This document shows, piece by piece, positions 22,657 through 29,995 of a stretch of 39,172 nt of DNA (its first letter is position 1; each line of letters opens with the position of its first letter). Under the pieces are notes generated by a model that ran no database searches, was not told where the DNA came from, and was given only the letters and a program-made list of their open reading frames with translations. Origin of the DNA: Microbispora sp. H13382 (GTDB taxonomy: Bacteria; Actinomycetota; Actinomycetes; Streptosporangiales; Streptosporangiaceae); assembly GCF_014161445.1 (NCBI RefSeq), contig NZ_JABBXA010000035.1:1-39172 (forward strand), given 5' to 3'. The translations under genes were made by a program, and so were the position numbers.

Positions 22657-24267
22657 TCACCCGGCGGGGACGGGCTCCTCATCGGTCAGAGGCTCCTCGA
22701 CGCCGGCGCGCTGCGTGCCGAAGAGCCCGAAGAGCGTCAGAGCCGCGGCGGCGGCGGCACAGAGGCCGGCGACCAGGAACGCGAGGCTGTAGGCGCCGCC
22801 CAGCGACTCGGCCGCGAGCGCGCGGAGGCTCTCCGGCATCGGCACCGGCGGCATGGCCGGACCGGCGCCGGGCACGACCGGCATCGAGTTGATCGCCATG
22901 GCGCCGCCGCCGTGCGCGATCCCCCCGGCGATGTCGGTGTACGGCGGCGTGAGCCCGGACCCGCCGATCGCCCTGCCGAGACCGGCGGTCAGGTCGCCGT
23001 TCGCCCGGCTGACCGCGAACGCGGCGATGAGCACCGGGCCGAGAGCGAAGCCGAAGTCGCGGAGCAGGTTGGTGGTGGCGCTGGCCATGCCGGCGAGCCG
23101 CAGCGGAACGGTGTTGATCGCGACGGCCGTGATCGAGCCGACGGTGAGCGCGAAGCCGACGCCGAGGGCCAGCATCGGGCCGATGAACCGCGTCCAGTCC
23201 ATGTCGTGGACGTCGAACGTCGAGCACCAGACGCCGCTGACGGCGATGAGGGCGAAACCGGCGGTGAGCACCCAGCGAGGCGAGAAGTTCCGGATCAGGT
23301 GGGAGACGGCCGGCACCAGCACGAAGGCCGGCCCCTGGATGAACAGGAACAGCACGCCGACCCGCAGAGCGCTCTGGTGCTGGACGGCGCCGAGCCAGAT
23401 GCTCACCGAGTAGCACGTCGCGAGGAACGCGAACATGCCGACCACCGTCGCGATCGCGACGACCGCGTACGAACGGTTGGCGAAGACGCCCAGGTGCAGC
23501 AGCGGGACGCGGGTCCGCAGCTCGATGGCGATGAAGGCGCCGAGGAGCACGAGGCCCGCGACGAAGGCACCGATGATCTCGGGACGGGCGAAGCCTGCTT
23601 CGGAGCCCTGCGTGGCGGCGAAGAGGATGGCGATCAGGCCGAGGGCCAGTGTGACCTGACCCGGGATGTCCAGCTTGCGCCCCTCCGGGGCCGAGGAGTC
23701 GGCGGCGAACCGCGTGATGACGATCGAGACGACCGCCGCCGCGATGACCACGAGGTACGACGTCCGCCAGTCGCCCTCCGCGGCCAGCCATCCGCCCAGC
23801 AGCGGGGAGATCGCCGCACCGATCGAGAGGAAGCCGGCCCAGACGGCGATGGCCTTGGAGCGGGCCTCCTGCGACGGGCTGACCGCGGCCATCATGGCGA
23901 GCGAGATCGGATAGAGGATCGCAGCTCCGAGACCCGCGACGACCTGCCCGATCCACAGGATCTGGACGGTTCCGGCGAGGGCGCTGACGAGCGAGCCGGC
24001 CACGGTCAGCAGAGCACCGGCCTGCAGCAGCCGCTTGCGGCCGAACAGGTCACCGATGACGCCGGTGGTCAGCTCGAAGACGACCATGGGGATGGCGAAG
24101 GCGGCCGTGACCCAGGTCAGTTCGGCGCCGGTGGTCTGGAACTCCTGCTGGAAGGTGCCATTGAGCGCGCCGGGCAGCGAGTACGCCACCTGCGCGAGGA
24201 GTACGGCGAAGCAGCCGGCGACCACCGTTGCGGTGTAGCCCTGCTTGCGCGCAGCGGTCTGCGTCAT
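22657..24267 (-). CDS. MFS transporter (DHA2/EmrB-QacA type)
   Basis: This 536-residue membrane protein has about 14 hydrophobic segments. The DHA2 signature follows helix 2 (GVIGDLFGRKRLLQAGALLT), with GQVVAGLGAAILYPISLAMM in the helix 4 region. An extended loop before the last helix is rich in Gly/Pro/Ala. AAGGAAG precedes the ATG at 24267. It is divergent from a TetR gene with a palindrome between them, and it lies upstream of the PTE-family operon on the same strand. It probably moves the operon's substrate or a toxic product; direction and cargo cannot be told from sequence. Confidence 0.9.
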   Translation of the reverse strand: MTQTAARKQGYTATVVAGCFAVLLAQVAYSLPGALNGTFQQEFQTTGAELTWVTAAFAIPMVVFELTTGVIGDLFGRKRLLQAGALLTVAGSLVSALAGTVQILWIGQVVAGLGAAILYPISLAMMAAVSPSQEARSKAIAVWAGFLSIGAAISPLLGGWLAAEGDWRTSYLVVIAAAVVSIVITRFAADSSAPEGRKLDIPGQVTLALGLIAILFAATQGSEAGFARPEIIGAFVAGLVLLGAFIAIELRTRVPLLHLGVFANRSYAVVAIATVVGMFAFLATCYSVSIWLGAVQHQSALRVGVLFLFIQGPAFVLVPAVSHLIRNFSPRWVLTAGFALIAVSGVWCSTFDVHDMDWTRFIGPMLALGVGFALTVGSITAVAINTVPLRLAGMASATTNLLRDFGFALGPVLIAAFAVSRANGDLTAGLGRAIGGSGLTPPYTDIAGGIAHGGGAMAINSMPVVPGAGPAMPPVPMPESLRALAAESLGGAYSLAFLVAGLCAAAAAALTLFGLFGTQRAGVEEPLTDEEPVPAG

Positions 24268-24374
24268 TGCGGAGTGCTTCCTTGTCCACGGGCCGGGCGA
24301 TGGGTTCCGGCCCCCGGGATCGGCCACCCGATGTGGGCTCGATTTCCCGTTGGCTGTGCAAGGTGGCACATCAC

Positions 24375-24389
24375 TTGACGCGACGTCAA
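24375..24389. promoter_or_regulatory. Inverted repeat between divergent MFS and tetR genes
   Basis: TTGACG-CGA-CGTCAA has perfect 6-bp arms. On the minus strand it includes a TTGACG hexamer usable as the MFS -35 box. The half-site ACGTCAA recurs at 22551, ahead of the PTE-family operon, suggesting shared control by the adjacent TetR protein. Confidence 0.5.
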
Positions 24390-24449
24390 CCAATTGAGCA
24401 GTATGTATTCACAACAGTCAGCGAGAGCGGAACGCGGCCGGGGTGCCCT

Positions 24450-25076
24450 ATGCTGACGGGCATGGCGAGGCTTCGTGCGGCACAGAAGGAGATGACGCGG
24501 AAGCTCCTGTTGGATGCCGGTCTGGACCTGTTCGTGTCGAAGGGCTACGCGACGGCGACGGTCGACGACATCGCGTCGGCGGCGGGGACGACGCGGGTGA
24601 CCTTCTACGCGCACTTCCCCTCGAAGGTCGAGCTGATGAAGGCTCTCATCTCGGAGCGGCTCAACGCCGCGCTCGACCGGGTCCCCTCAGCCGAGCACGG
24701 GTCGACCGAGCGTGAGCTGGTCGCGGTGGTCGAGGACGGCTCGCGGGAGCGGATCCGCGCGTGGCTCGCCTCGACCTCACAGCGTTGGGATGAGATCCGC
24801 CCCTACACCACGACCGCCTTCGAGGCCGCGGCCGTGGACCCCGCGATCCGCGCGCTCCTCGACGAGTGGCTGAACGAGGCCATCGGCGACATCAAGGAGG
24901 GGCTCGACCGTGCCGGCCGGTTCCCGGCCGGCACCCGCCACTTCCGCAGCGTCATCGCCATCACCGAGCTCGACTACGTCGCGCGCCACTGGACGCCGGG
25001 GACCTGGGGCGTCGGGCACGACGAGATGCTGGACGTCCTCACCGAGAGCTGGGTCGGCTCGATCGGGCGCCACTGA
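24450..25076 (+). CDS. TetR-family transcriptional regulator
   Basis: This 208-residue repressor has an HTH (LLLDAGLDLFVSKGYATATV, then DDIASAAGTTRVTFYAHFPS) and an all-helical ligand domain containing RWDEIRPYTTTAFEAAAV. The ATG at 24450 or the one at 24462 (MARLRAAQKE) may be used; neither has a strong ribosome site. It is divergent from an MFS gene and separated from it by a clear inverted repeat, the standard TetR arrangement. It probably also controls the PTE-family operon, where one half-site recurs. The inducer is probably the aromatic or lactone substrate of the island. Confidence 0.9.
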   Translation: MLTGMARLRAAQKEMTRKLLLDAGLDLFVSKGYATATVDDIASAAGTTRVTFYAHFPSKVELMKALISERLNAALDRVPSAEHGSTERELVAVVEDGSRERIRAWLASTSQRWDEIRPYTTTAFEAAAVDPAIRALLDEWLNEAIGDIKEGLDRAGRFPAGTRHFRSVIAITELDYVARHWTPGTWGVGHDEMLDVLTESWVGSIGRH

Positions 25077-25107
25077 GCAGACCGAAGCCGATCAGGCGGG
25101 AGACTGA

Positions 25108-26400
25108 TCAGGCCGGAGACGCCGACAGAGTCGCGTCGACGGGGTCACCGTCAACGGAGTCGAGTGGAATCGGCGTGAACATCGGCGGCTCCTCCTCCGG
25201 CGTCAGCGCCGTGGGGCCGTAGATCCAGTCGGTGAAGGAGTAGTCGTAGGTGTCGCGGGCCCGCAGCAGCGTGTTGCGCCGGAGGCGGGGCACGCCGTCC
25301 AGGTGCCACAGCTCGCCCCAGGCGCGGGCCGTGGTCAGGACGCGCCGGCAGTGCTCGGGGCGCACGGCCTCGTAGGCCGCCAGGGCACCCTGCCAGTCGA
25401 TCGTGCCGTCCCCGGCGCGGCGGGCGGCGACGTGCCTGGCGAGCACCCAGCCGTCCTCTATGGCCATGATCGCGCCCTGCGCCATGTACTGCAGCGGCGG
25501 GTGGGCGGCGTCGCCGAGCAGCGCGATGTTGCCGTCGACCCAGGTCATGATGGGATCGCGATCGAACATCCGCCACCAGCGGTCACGCCACATCAGCGGG
25601 ATGCCGGCCCGCACCTCCGGACAGGTCGCGGCGAAGGCGGCGTCCAGCTCGTCGGGCGTGCCCCAGTCCTCCTCGCCCGCGCGGGCCTTGGGGGACTCGA
25701 AGACCGCGACCTGGTTGAGCATCTCGCCGCCGCGCAACCCGTACTGCACGAAGTGGCAGCCCGGGCCGACGTGGACCGAGACCTCGCTGAGGTCGACGTC
25801 CCGGCCGGCCTGCTCGATGGGCACCGCGGCACGGTAGGCGACGTAGGAGGAGCTGACCGGCTCGTCCTCGACCAGGAGCCGGCGCGCGACCGAGTGCAGG
25901 CCGTCGGCGGCGATGACGATACGGGCCTCGTCCGTGCGGCCGTCCGCCAGCAGCACCCGGGCGCCGGACGCGGTGTTCTCGTAGCCGCTGACGCGGGCGT
26001 CGGTGACCAGGCCGACTCCCGCGCTCCGGCAGGCGCGCAGGAAGATGCCGTGCAGGTCGCTGCGGTGGATGACCATGTACGGGAAGCCGTAGGTGCGTTG
26101 CAGGTCGACCAGGTCCAGCCGGGTCAGCTCGCGACCGTCGACGGCGTCGCGCATCACCATGCTCTTCGGCACCACGCCGAGGCTCTTGGCCTCCTCCAGC
26201 AGGCCGTAGTCATGCAGGATCCGGGTGCAGTTGGGCGCGATCTGCAGGCCGGCGCCGACCTCGCCGAACTCGCGCGCCTGCTCCAGCACGCGCACCCGCA
26301 GGCCCGCGCGGGCCAGGGCGAAGGCCGCGCTCAGGCCGCCGATGCCGCCTCCGACGACCAGGACGTCGACGGGGCCGGCGGAGGTGGTGGATGTCGTCAC
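25108..26400 (-). CDS. 3-hydroxybenzoate 6-monooxygenase-like FAD monooxygenase
   Basis: This 430-residue flavin hydroxylase probably converts 3-hydroxybenzoate to gentisate with NADH and O2. The FAD motif is GGGIGG near residue 17, followed by EFGEVGAGLQIAPNCTRILH. ARIVIAADGLHS is the DG motif, and LLGDAAHPPLQYMAQGAIMA with IEDGWVLA is the second FAD motif in the form seen in 3-hydroxybenzoate 6-hydroxylases. The GTG at 26400 is preferred because GAGGAG lies 6 nt upstream; the GTG at 26430 overlaps the previous stop. It is the last gene of an operon whose other products degrade gentisate, which supports the assignment. Salicylate 5-hydroxylation would be the main alternative. Confidence 0.88.
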   Translation of the reverse strand: MTTSTTSAGPVDVLVVGGGIGGLSAAFALARAGLRVRVLEQAREFGEVGAGLQIAPNCTRILHDYGLLEEAKSLGVVPKSMVMRDAVDGRELTRLDLVDLQRTYGFPYMVIHRSDLHGIFLRACRSAGVGLVTDARVSGYENTASGARVLLADGRTDEARIVIAADGLHSVARRLLVEDEPVSSSYVAYRAAVPIEQAGRDVDLSEVSVHVGPGCHFVQYGLRGGEMLNQVAVFESPKARAGEEDWGTPDELDAAFAATCPEVRAGIPLMWRDRWWRMFDRDPIMTWVDGNIALLGDAAHPPLQYMAQGAIMAIEDGWVLARHVAARRAGDGTIDWQGALAAYEAVRPEHCRRVLTTARAWGELWHLDGVPRLRRNTLLRARDTYDYSFTDWIYGPTALTPEEEPPMFTPIPLDSVDGDPVDATLSASPA

Positions 26401-26426
26401 GCTGCTCTCCTCGATGGCCGGGACGC

Positions 26427-27137
26427 TCACAGCCACGCCGGCAGGGCCGGCGCGAGGGAGCCGTCGGGGGTGGTCAGGGTGTGCGGGCGTCCGGCGAGGT
26501 ACGCCACGACCTCGGCGAGCGGGCCGCCGGCGGTGACGGGCTCGCCCTCGCCGGGCAGCTCCCAGCGGTCGCCGGTGTCGGTGGCGGCCAGGACGACCGC
26601 GGGACCCGCGGCGCCGCCGCGCTTGGCGGCGATGTCGTCGGCCAGGGCGGTCAGGAATCCGGCCGGCAGGTCGGTGAAGGCGACGCCGGAGGCCAGGTCG
26701 ACGGCGTGGACGCAGACCTCGCGGGAGCGCAGCCAGGGGATCTCGGTCGCGGGGACGGTACGGCCCTGGGCGGTGACGACCTCGGCGTTCCACCGGTCGT
26801 CGTCCAGCCCGGCGATGCCCGCGGCGAGCCGCCCGGCGGACGTGTCCAGCCAGGCGGCCAGCTCGGCGGCCGGCTTGCGGGAGCCGGCCTCGATGTCGGC
26901 GTCACGCTGCCGGGGCGAGGAGTACATCGGGGTCTTCTCGCCGGTGGCGGCCCAGCGCACCAGGTTGCTCAGTGCGTCGGCGTTCGCCGCCACGTGGGCC
27001 ACCAGGTGCTTGCGGGTCCAGCCGGGGAGCCCGGAAGGGGCGAGGTACTCCTCCTCGCCCCACCCGGCGACGGTGGCGAGGAACAGCTCGGTGCCCGTCT
27101 CGCTCCAGCCGAGGGTGTCGCCGAAGGTGCGGCGCAT
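26427..27137 (-). CDS. Mycothiol-dependent maleylpyruvate isomerase
   Basis: This 236-residue enzyme of the DinB-like/MDMPI fold isomerises maleylpyruvate to fumarylpyruvate using mycothiol, the actinomycete thiol. The N-terminal helix-bundle motif HLVAHVAANADALSNLVRWA contains a zinc-ligand His. REVCVHAVDLA supplies the Glu and His ligands. The C-terminal domain ends PHTLTTPDGSLAPALPAWL, typical of the family. Its ATG shares one base with the preceding stop (TGATG), and its stop lies 27 nt before the GTG chosen for the hydroxylase gene. The placement within a gentisate operon makes the function very likely. Confidence 0.9.
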   Translation of the reverse strand: MRRTFGDTLGWSETGTELFLATVAGWGEEEYLAPSGLPGWTRKHLVAHVAANADALSNLVRWAATGEKTPMYSSPRQRDADIEAGSRKPAAELAAWLDTSAGRLAAGIAGLDDDRWNAEVVTAQGRTVPATEIPWLRSREVCVHAVDLASGVAFTDLPAGFLTALADDIAAKRGGAAGPAVVLAATDTGDRWELPGEGEPVTAGGPLAEVVAYLAGRPHTLTTPDGSLAPALPAWL

Positions 27138-27985
27138 CAGGCCGCCCCGTCCTTGGCCACGGTGTTGTCGAGCCGGCCGATGCCCTGGATCTCCGCGACG
27201 ACGCGCTCGCCGCCGGTCAGGTAGCGCTTGGGGTCGCGGGCGTGGCCGACGCCGCCGGGGGTGCCGGTGGCGATGACGTCGCCGGGGTTGAGGCGCACGA
27301 CGGTCGATACGTACTCGACCAGCGCGACCGGGTCGAAGAGCAGGTCGCCGGTGGTGTCGCGCTGCATGACCTCGCCGTCGACGCTGAGGCTGACCTCCAG
27401 CTCGGGGCGTACGCCGCCGGGCAGTTCGTCGGGCGTGACGAGGTAGGGGCCGACGGGGGTGGAGGAGTCCCACATCTTGCCCTGCAGCCACTCGCGCGTG
27501 CGGAACTGCCAGTCGCGGCAGGTGATGTCGTTGAGGACGGTGAAGCCGGCGATCGCGGCCTCGGCCTCGGTGTCCTTGACCCGGCGGACCCGCTTCCCGA
27601 TCACGACGGCGAGTTCCACCTCCCAGTCGAACTCCGCGGTCTCCTCGGGACGGGCGATGTCGTCGCCGGCGCCGATCAGGCAGTCGGCGAACTTGGCGAA
27701 CAGGGTGGGGTACCGCGGCAGGTCGCGGCCCATCTCCTGGATGTGGTTCCGGTAGTTCAGGCCCACGCAGACGACCTTCGAGGGCCGCGGGACCACCGGG
27801 GCGAAGTCCGCGCCGTCGACCGGGTACGTCGTGGCGGTGCCGGCGTCGACGGCGGCTGCCGCGGCGGCCCAGTCATCCCGGGAGAGGAGTTCGCCGAGGT
27901 CGGCGGCGCCGAGGTCGACCAGCCGGTCGCCGTCGAGCCGTACGGCGCGGGTCGAGCCGTCGACGCGGAGGGTGGCGAGCTTCAT
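27137..27985 (-). CDS. Fumarylpyruvate hydrolase (FAH family)
   Basis: This 282-residue fumarylacetoacetate-hydrolase-fold enzyme probably cleaves fumarylpyruvate to fumarate and pyruvate, the last step of gentisate breakdown. Characteristic motifs are VVCVGLNYRNHIQEMG, FAKFADCLIG, the metal-binding DWEVELAVVIG, and NDITCRDWQFRTREWLQGK. VIATGTPGGVGHARDP closes the active site. The ATG overlaps the dioxygenase stop by 4 nt (ATGA) and its stop overlaps the isomerase start. The family has several substrates; the neighbours decide this one. Confidence 0.92.
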   Translation of the reverse strand: MKLATLRVDGSTRAVRLDGDRLVDLGAADLGELLSRDDWAAAAAAVDAGTATTYPVDGADFAPVVPRPSKVVCVGLNYRNHIQEMGRDLPRYPTLFAKFADCLIGAGDDIARPEETAEFDWEVELAVVIGKRVRRVKDTEAEAAIAGFTVLNDITCRDWQFRTREWLQGKMWDSSTPVGPYLVTPDELPGGVRPELEVSLSVDGEVMQRDTTGDLLFDPVALVEYVSTVVRLNPGDVIATGTPGGVGHARDPKRYLTGGERVVAEIQGIGRLDNTVAKDGAA

Positions 27986-29139
27986 CGGGTGGTCCCTTCG
28001 ATATGAGTGCGGTTGAGCTGCAGGGCCTCGAAAACCGGGGAGTCGCTGAACCGGAACAGGTCCAGCGCGCCGGAGTCGGAGTCGGTGGAGCCCGCCTCGG
28101 ACCGGGCCGAGAAGGGCTGCCAGGACGGGACGGCGAACAGGTCGCCGCGGGTGACCGTCCAGGTCCTGTCGCCGGCGGTCACGGTTCCCGAGCCGTCGAA
28201 GACCTGGTAGACGGACGAGCCGGTCTCGCGGACCGGGGCGGTCTCGGCGCCGCGCGCGATGCGGTGCATCTCGGCGCGGAGCGTGGGGAGCACGTCGGCG
28301 CCCGTGGCGGGGTTGGTGTAGCGGACCGCGGCGTGGCCGGGCTCGACCGTGCCGCCGAAGCCCTCGGCCTCCAGGGCGAGCTGGTCGGCCAGGGCGCGGT
28401 CGGTGAACTCCCACTTGTAGGACAGCAGCGGGGTGCCCGGGGTGAGCTCCCCGGCCGGCAGCGGGCGCAGGCCGGGGTGTCCCCACAGCCGCTCGGAGCG
28501 CGACCGCTCGGGGGTGATCCGCTCGGCGTCGCTGATCTCGTCGCGGCCGAACTCGAAGAACTGCGTCTCGGTGACGTACTGGAAGGGGATGTCCAGGCCG
28601 TCGATCCAGGCCATCGGCTCGCTCGTCGCGTTGTGGTGGGCGTGCCAGTTCCAGCCGGCCTGCGGGAGGAAGTCACCGCGGCGCATCGGGACCGCGTCGC
28701 CGCCGACGACCGTCCACACGCCCTCGCCCTCGACGACGAAGCGGAAGGCGTGCTGCGTGTGGCGATGCTCCGGAGCGTCCTCCCCGGGCATCAGGTACTG
28801 GATCGCGGCCCACAGCGTGGGCGTCGCGAAGGGCCGTCCGCCCAGTGCGGGATTGGCCAGCGCGATCGCCCGCCGCTCTCCCCCGCGGCCGACCGGGACC
28901 AGGTCGCCGGCCTGCGCGGCGAGCCGCCGCAGGTTCTCCCACCGCCACAGGTGCGGCACCGCGCGCGATCGGGGACGCGCTGGCATCAGGTCGCCGATCT
29001 CCGTCCACAGCGGCACGAGCAGCTCCTGCTCGAAACCGCGGTAGAGGTCTTCGAGCGCGGGGGTGACGTCGGGCTGGTCCGGCGCGTCGATCGCACGGAG
29101 CCGCACCGGGGACTCTGGCGTGGTCGCAGCAGTGCTCAT
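27982..29139 (-). CDS. Gentisate 1,2-dioxygenase (bicupin)
   Basis: This 385-residue double-cupin enzyme uses Fe(II) and O2 to cleave gentisate to maleylpyruvate. The first cupin carries the iron motif PEHRHTQHAFRFVVEGEGVW, and the matching C-terminal part includes NWHAHHN. The second cupin (SVYQVFDGSGTVTAGDRTWT) has lost the ligands, as usual in this family. LWRWENLRRLA near residue 65 is also typical. The ATG at 29139 is chosen over a longer frame. It is the first gene of the operon and is divergent from the IclR gene, with a palindrome between them. Confidence 0.93.
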   Translation of the reverse strand: MSTAATTPESPVRLRAIDAPDQPDVTPALEDLYRGFEQELLVPLWTEIGDLMPARPRSRAVPHLWRWENLRRLAAQAGDLVPVGRGGERRAIALANPALGGRPFATPTLWAAIQYLMPGEDAPEHRHTQHAFRFVVEGEGVWTVVGGDAVPMRRGDFLPQAGWNWHAHHNATSEPMAWIDGLDIPFQYVTETQFFEFGRDEISDAERITPERSRSERLWGHPGLRPLPAGELTPGTPLLSYKWEFTDRALADQLALEAEGFGGTVEPGHAAVRYTNPATGADVLPTLRAEMHRIARGAETAPVRETGSSVYQVFDGSGTVTAGDRTWTVTRGDLFAVPSWQPFSARSEAGSTDSDSGALDLFRFSDSPVFEALQLNRTHIEGTTR

Positions 29140-29179
29140 ACGGCTAATGTTGCTGCTGTAACGCGATGAAGAACGCCGA

Positions 29180-29196
29180 ATTCTGCTTTGCAGAAT
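29180..29196. promoter_or_regulatory. IclR-type operator between the gentisate operon and iclR
   Basis: ATTCTGC-TTT-GCAGAAT has perfect 7-bp arms and lies in the 67-bp divergent gap, ending 10 nt before the iclR GTG. The site could control both directions and autoregulate iclR. Confidence 0.6.
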
Positions 29197-29206
29197 CGAG
29201 GATCCC

Positions 29207-29995
29207 GTGAGCAAGCCGCTGAAGAATCCGCCGACCTACCTGATCAATAGTGTGGACCACGCCCTGCGGATCGCCGCGATGCTTCAGCTGGAGGGCGAGC
29301 TGACCGTCTCGGAGGTCGCCGATCGGCTGGGCGTGGCCCGCTCCACCGCGCACCGGCTGCTCGCGATGCTGGTCTACCGGGACTTCGCGGTCCAGGACGA
29401 GCGGCGCCTCTACCGGGCCGGTCCGGTCCTGGAGCTCGCGGCCCACTCACCCTCGGCCGCCTCCCGCCTGCGGGCGGCGGCCCTGCCACACCTGCACCGG
29501 CTGGTCGGCATGCTCGACGAGTCCGCCAACCTGGCGGTCCGCACCGGGGACACGGTCCGGTTCATCGCCAGCGTCGAGTGCTTCCAGAGCCTGCGGGTGG
29601 GCTCCCGCGAGGGCATGGTGTTCCCGGCCCACCACACCACGACGGGGCTGCTGCTGCTGGCGGAGCTGACCGACGAGGAACTCAAGGCGGTCTACCCGGC
29701 CGAGCGGCACGCCGACCGGCCCGCCGACCGGCTCACCACGCGGCCCGACCTGGACCGGCTGCGTGCCGAGCTGGCCCAGGTGCGGCGTAAGGGCTTCGCG
29801 CTCAACCAGGGCCGCTCGGAACGCGGCGTGGTGGCACTCGGCGTGCCGGTCAGGGACCCGGACGGAACCGCCCTCGCCGGTCTGTCGGTGTCGATGCCGA
29901 GCGGACGCTACGACAAGCGTCGGCTGCCGTCACTGGTCGACATTCTTTCCCGTGTCGCGAGCGCCGTGGAGGCCGATCTGGGCCGCGCCGTCTGA
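29207..29995 (+). CDS. IclR-family transcriptional regulator of the gentisate operon
   Basis: This 262-residue regulator has an N-terminal winged helix-turn-helix (ELTVSEVADRLGVARSTAHR, then LLAMLVYRDFAVQ) at about 28-70. A GAF-like IclR effector domain follows, with LRVGSREGMVFPAHHTTTGL and FALNQGRSERGVVALGVPV. The GTG start has GAGGA upstream. IclR proteins commonly control aromatic-acid operons and lie divergent to them, as here. A perfect palindrome sits in the short gap. The effector is probably gentisate or 3-hydroxybenzoate, which is inference. Its 3' end is overlapped on the other strand by the MFS reading frame. Confidence 0.92.
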   Translation: MSKPLKNPPTYLINSVDHALRIAAMLQLEGELTVSEVADRLGVARSTAHRLLAMLVYRDFAVQDERRLYRAGPVLELAAHSPSAASRLRAAALPHLHRLVGMLDESANLAVRTGDTVRFIASVECFQSLRVGSREGMVFPAHHTTTGLLLLAELTDEELKAVYPAERHADRPADRLTTRPDLDRLRAELAQVRRKGFALNQGRSERGVVALGVPVRDPDGTALAGLSVSMPSGRYDKRRLPSLVDILSRVASAVEADLGRAV

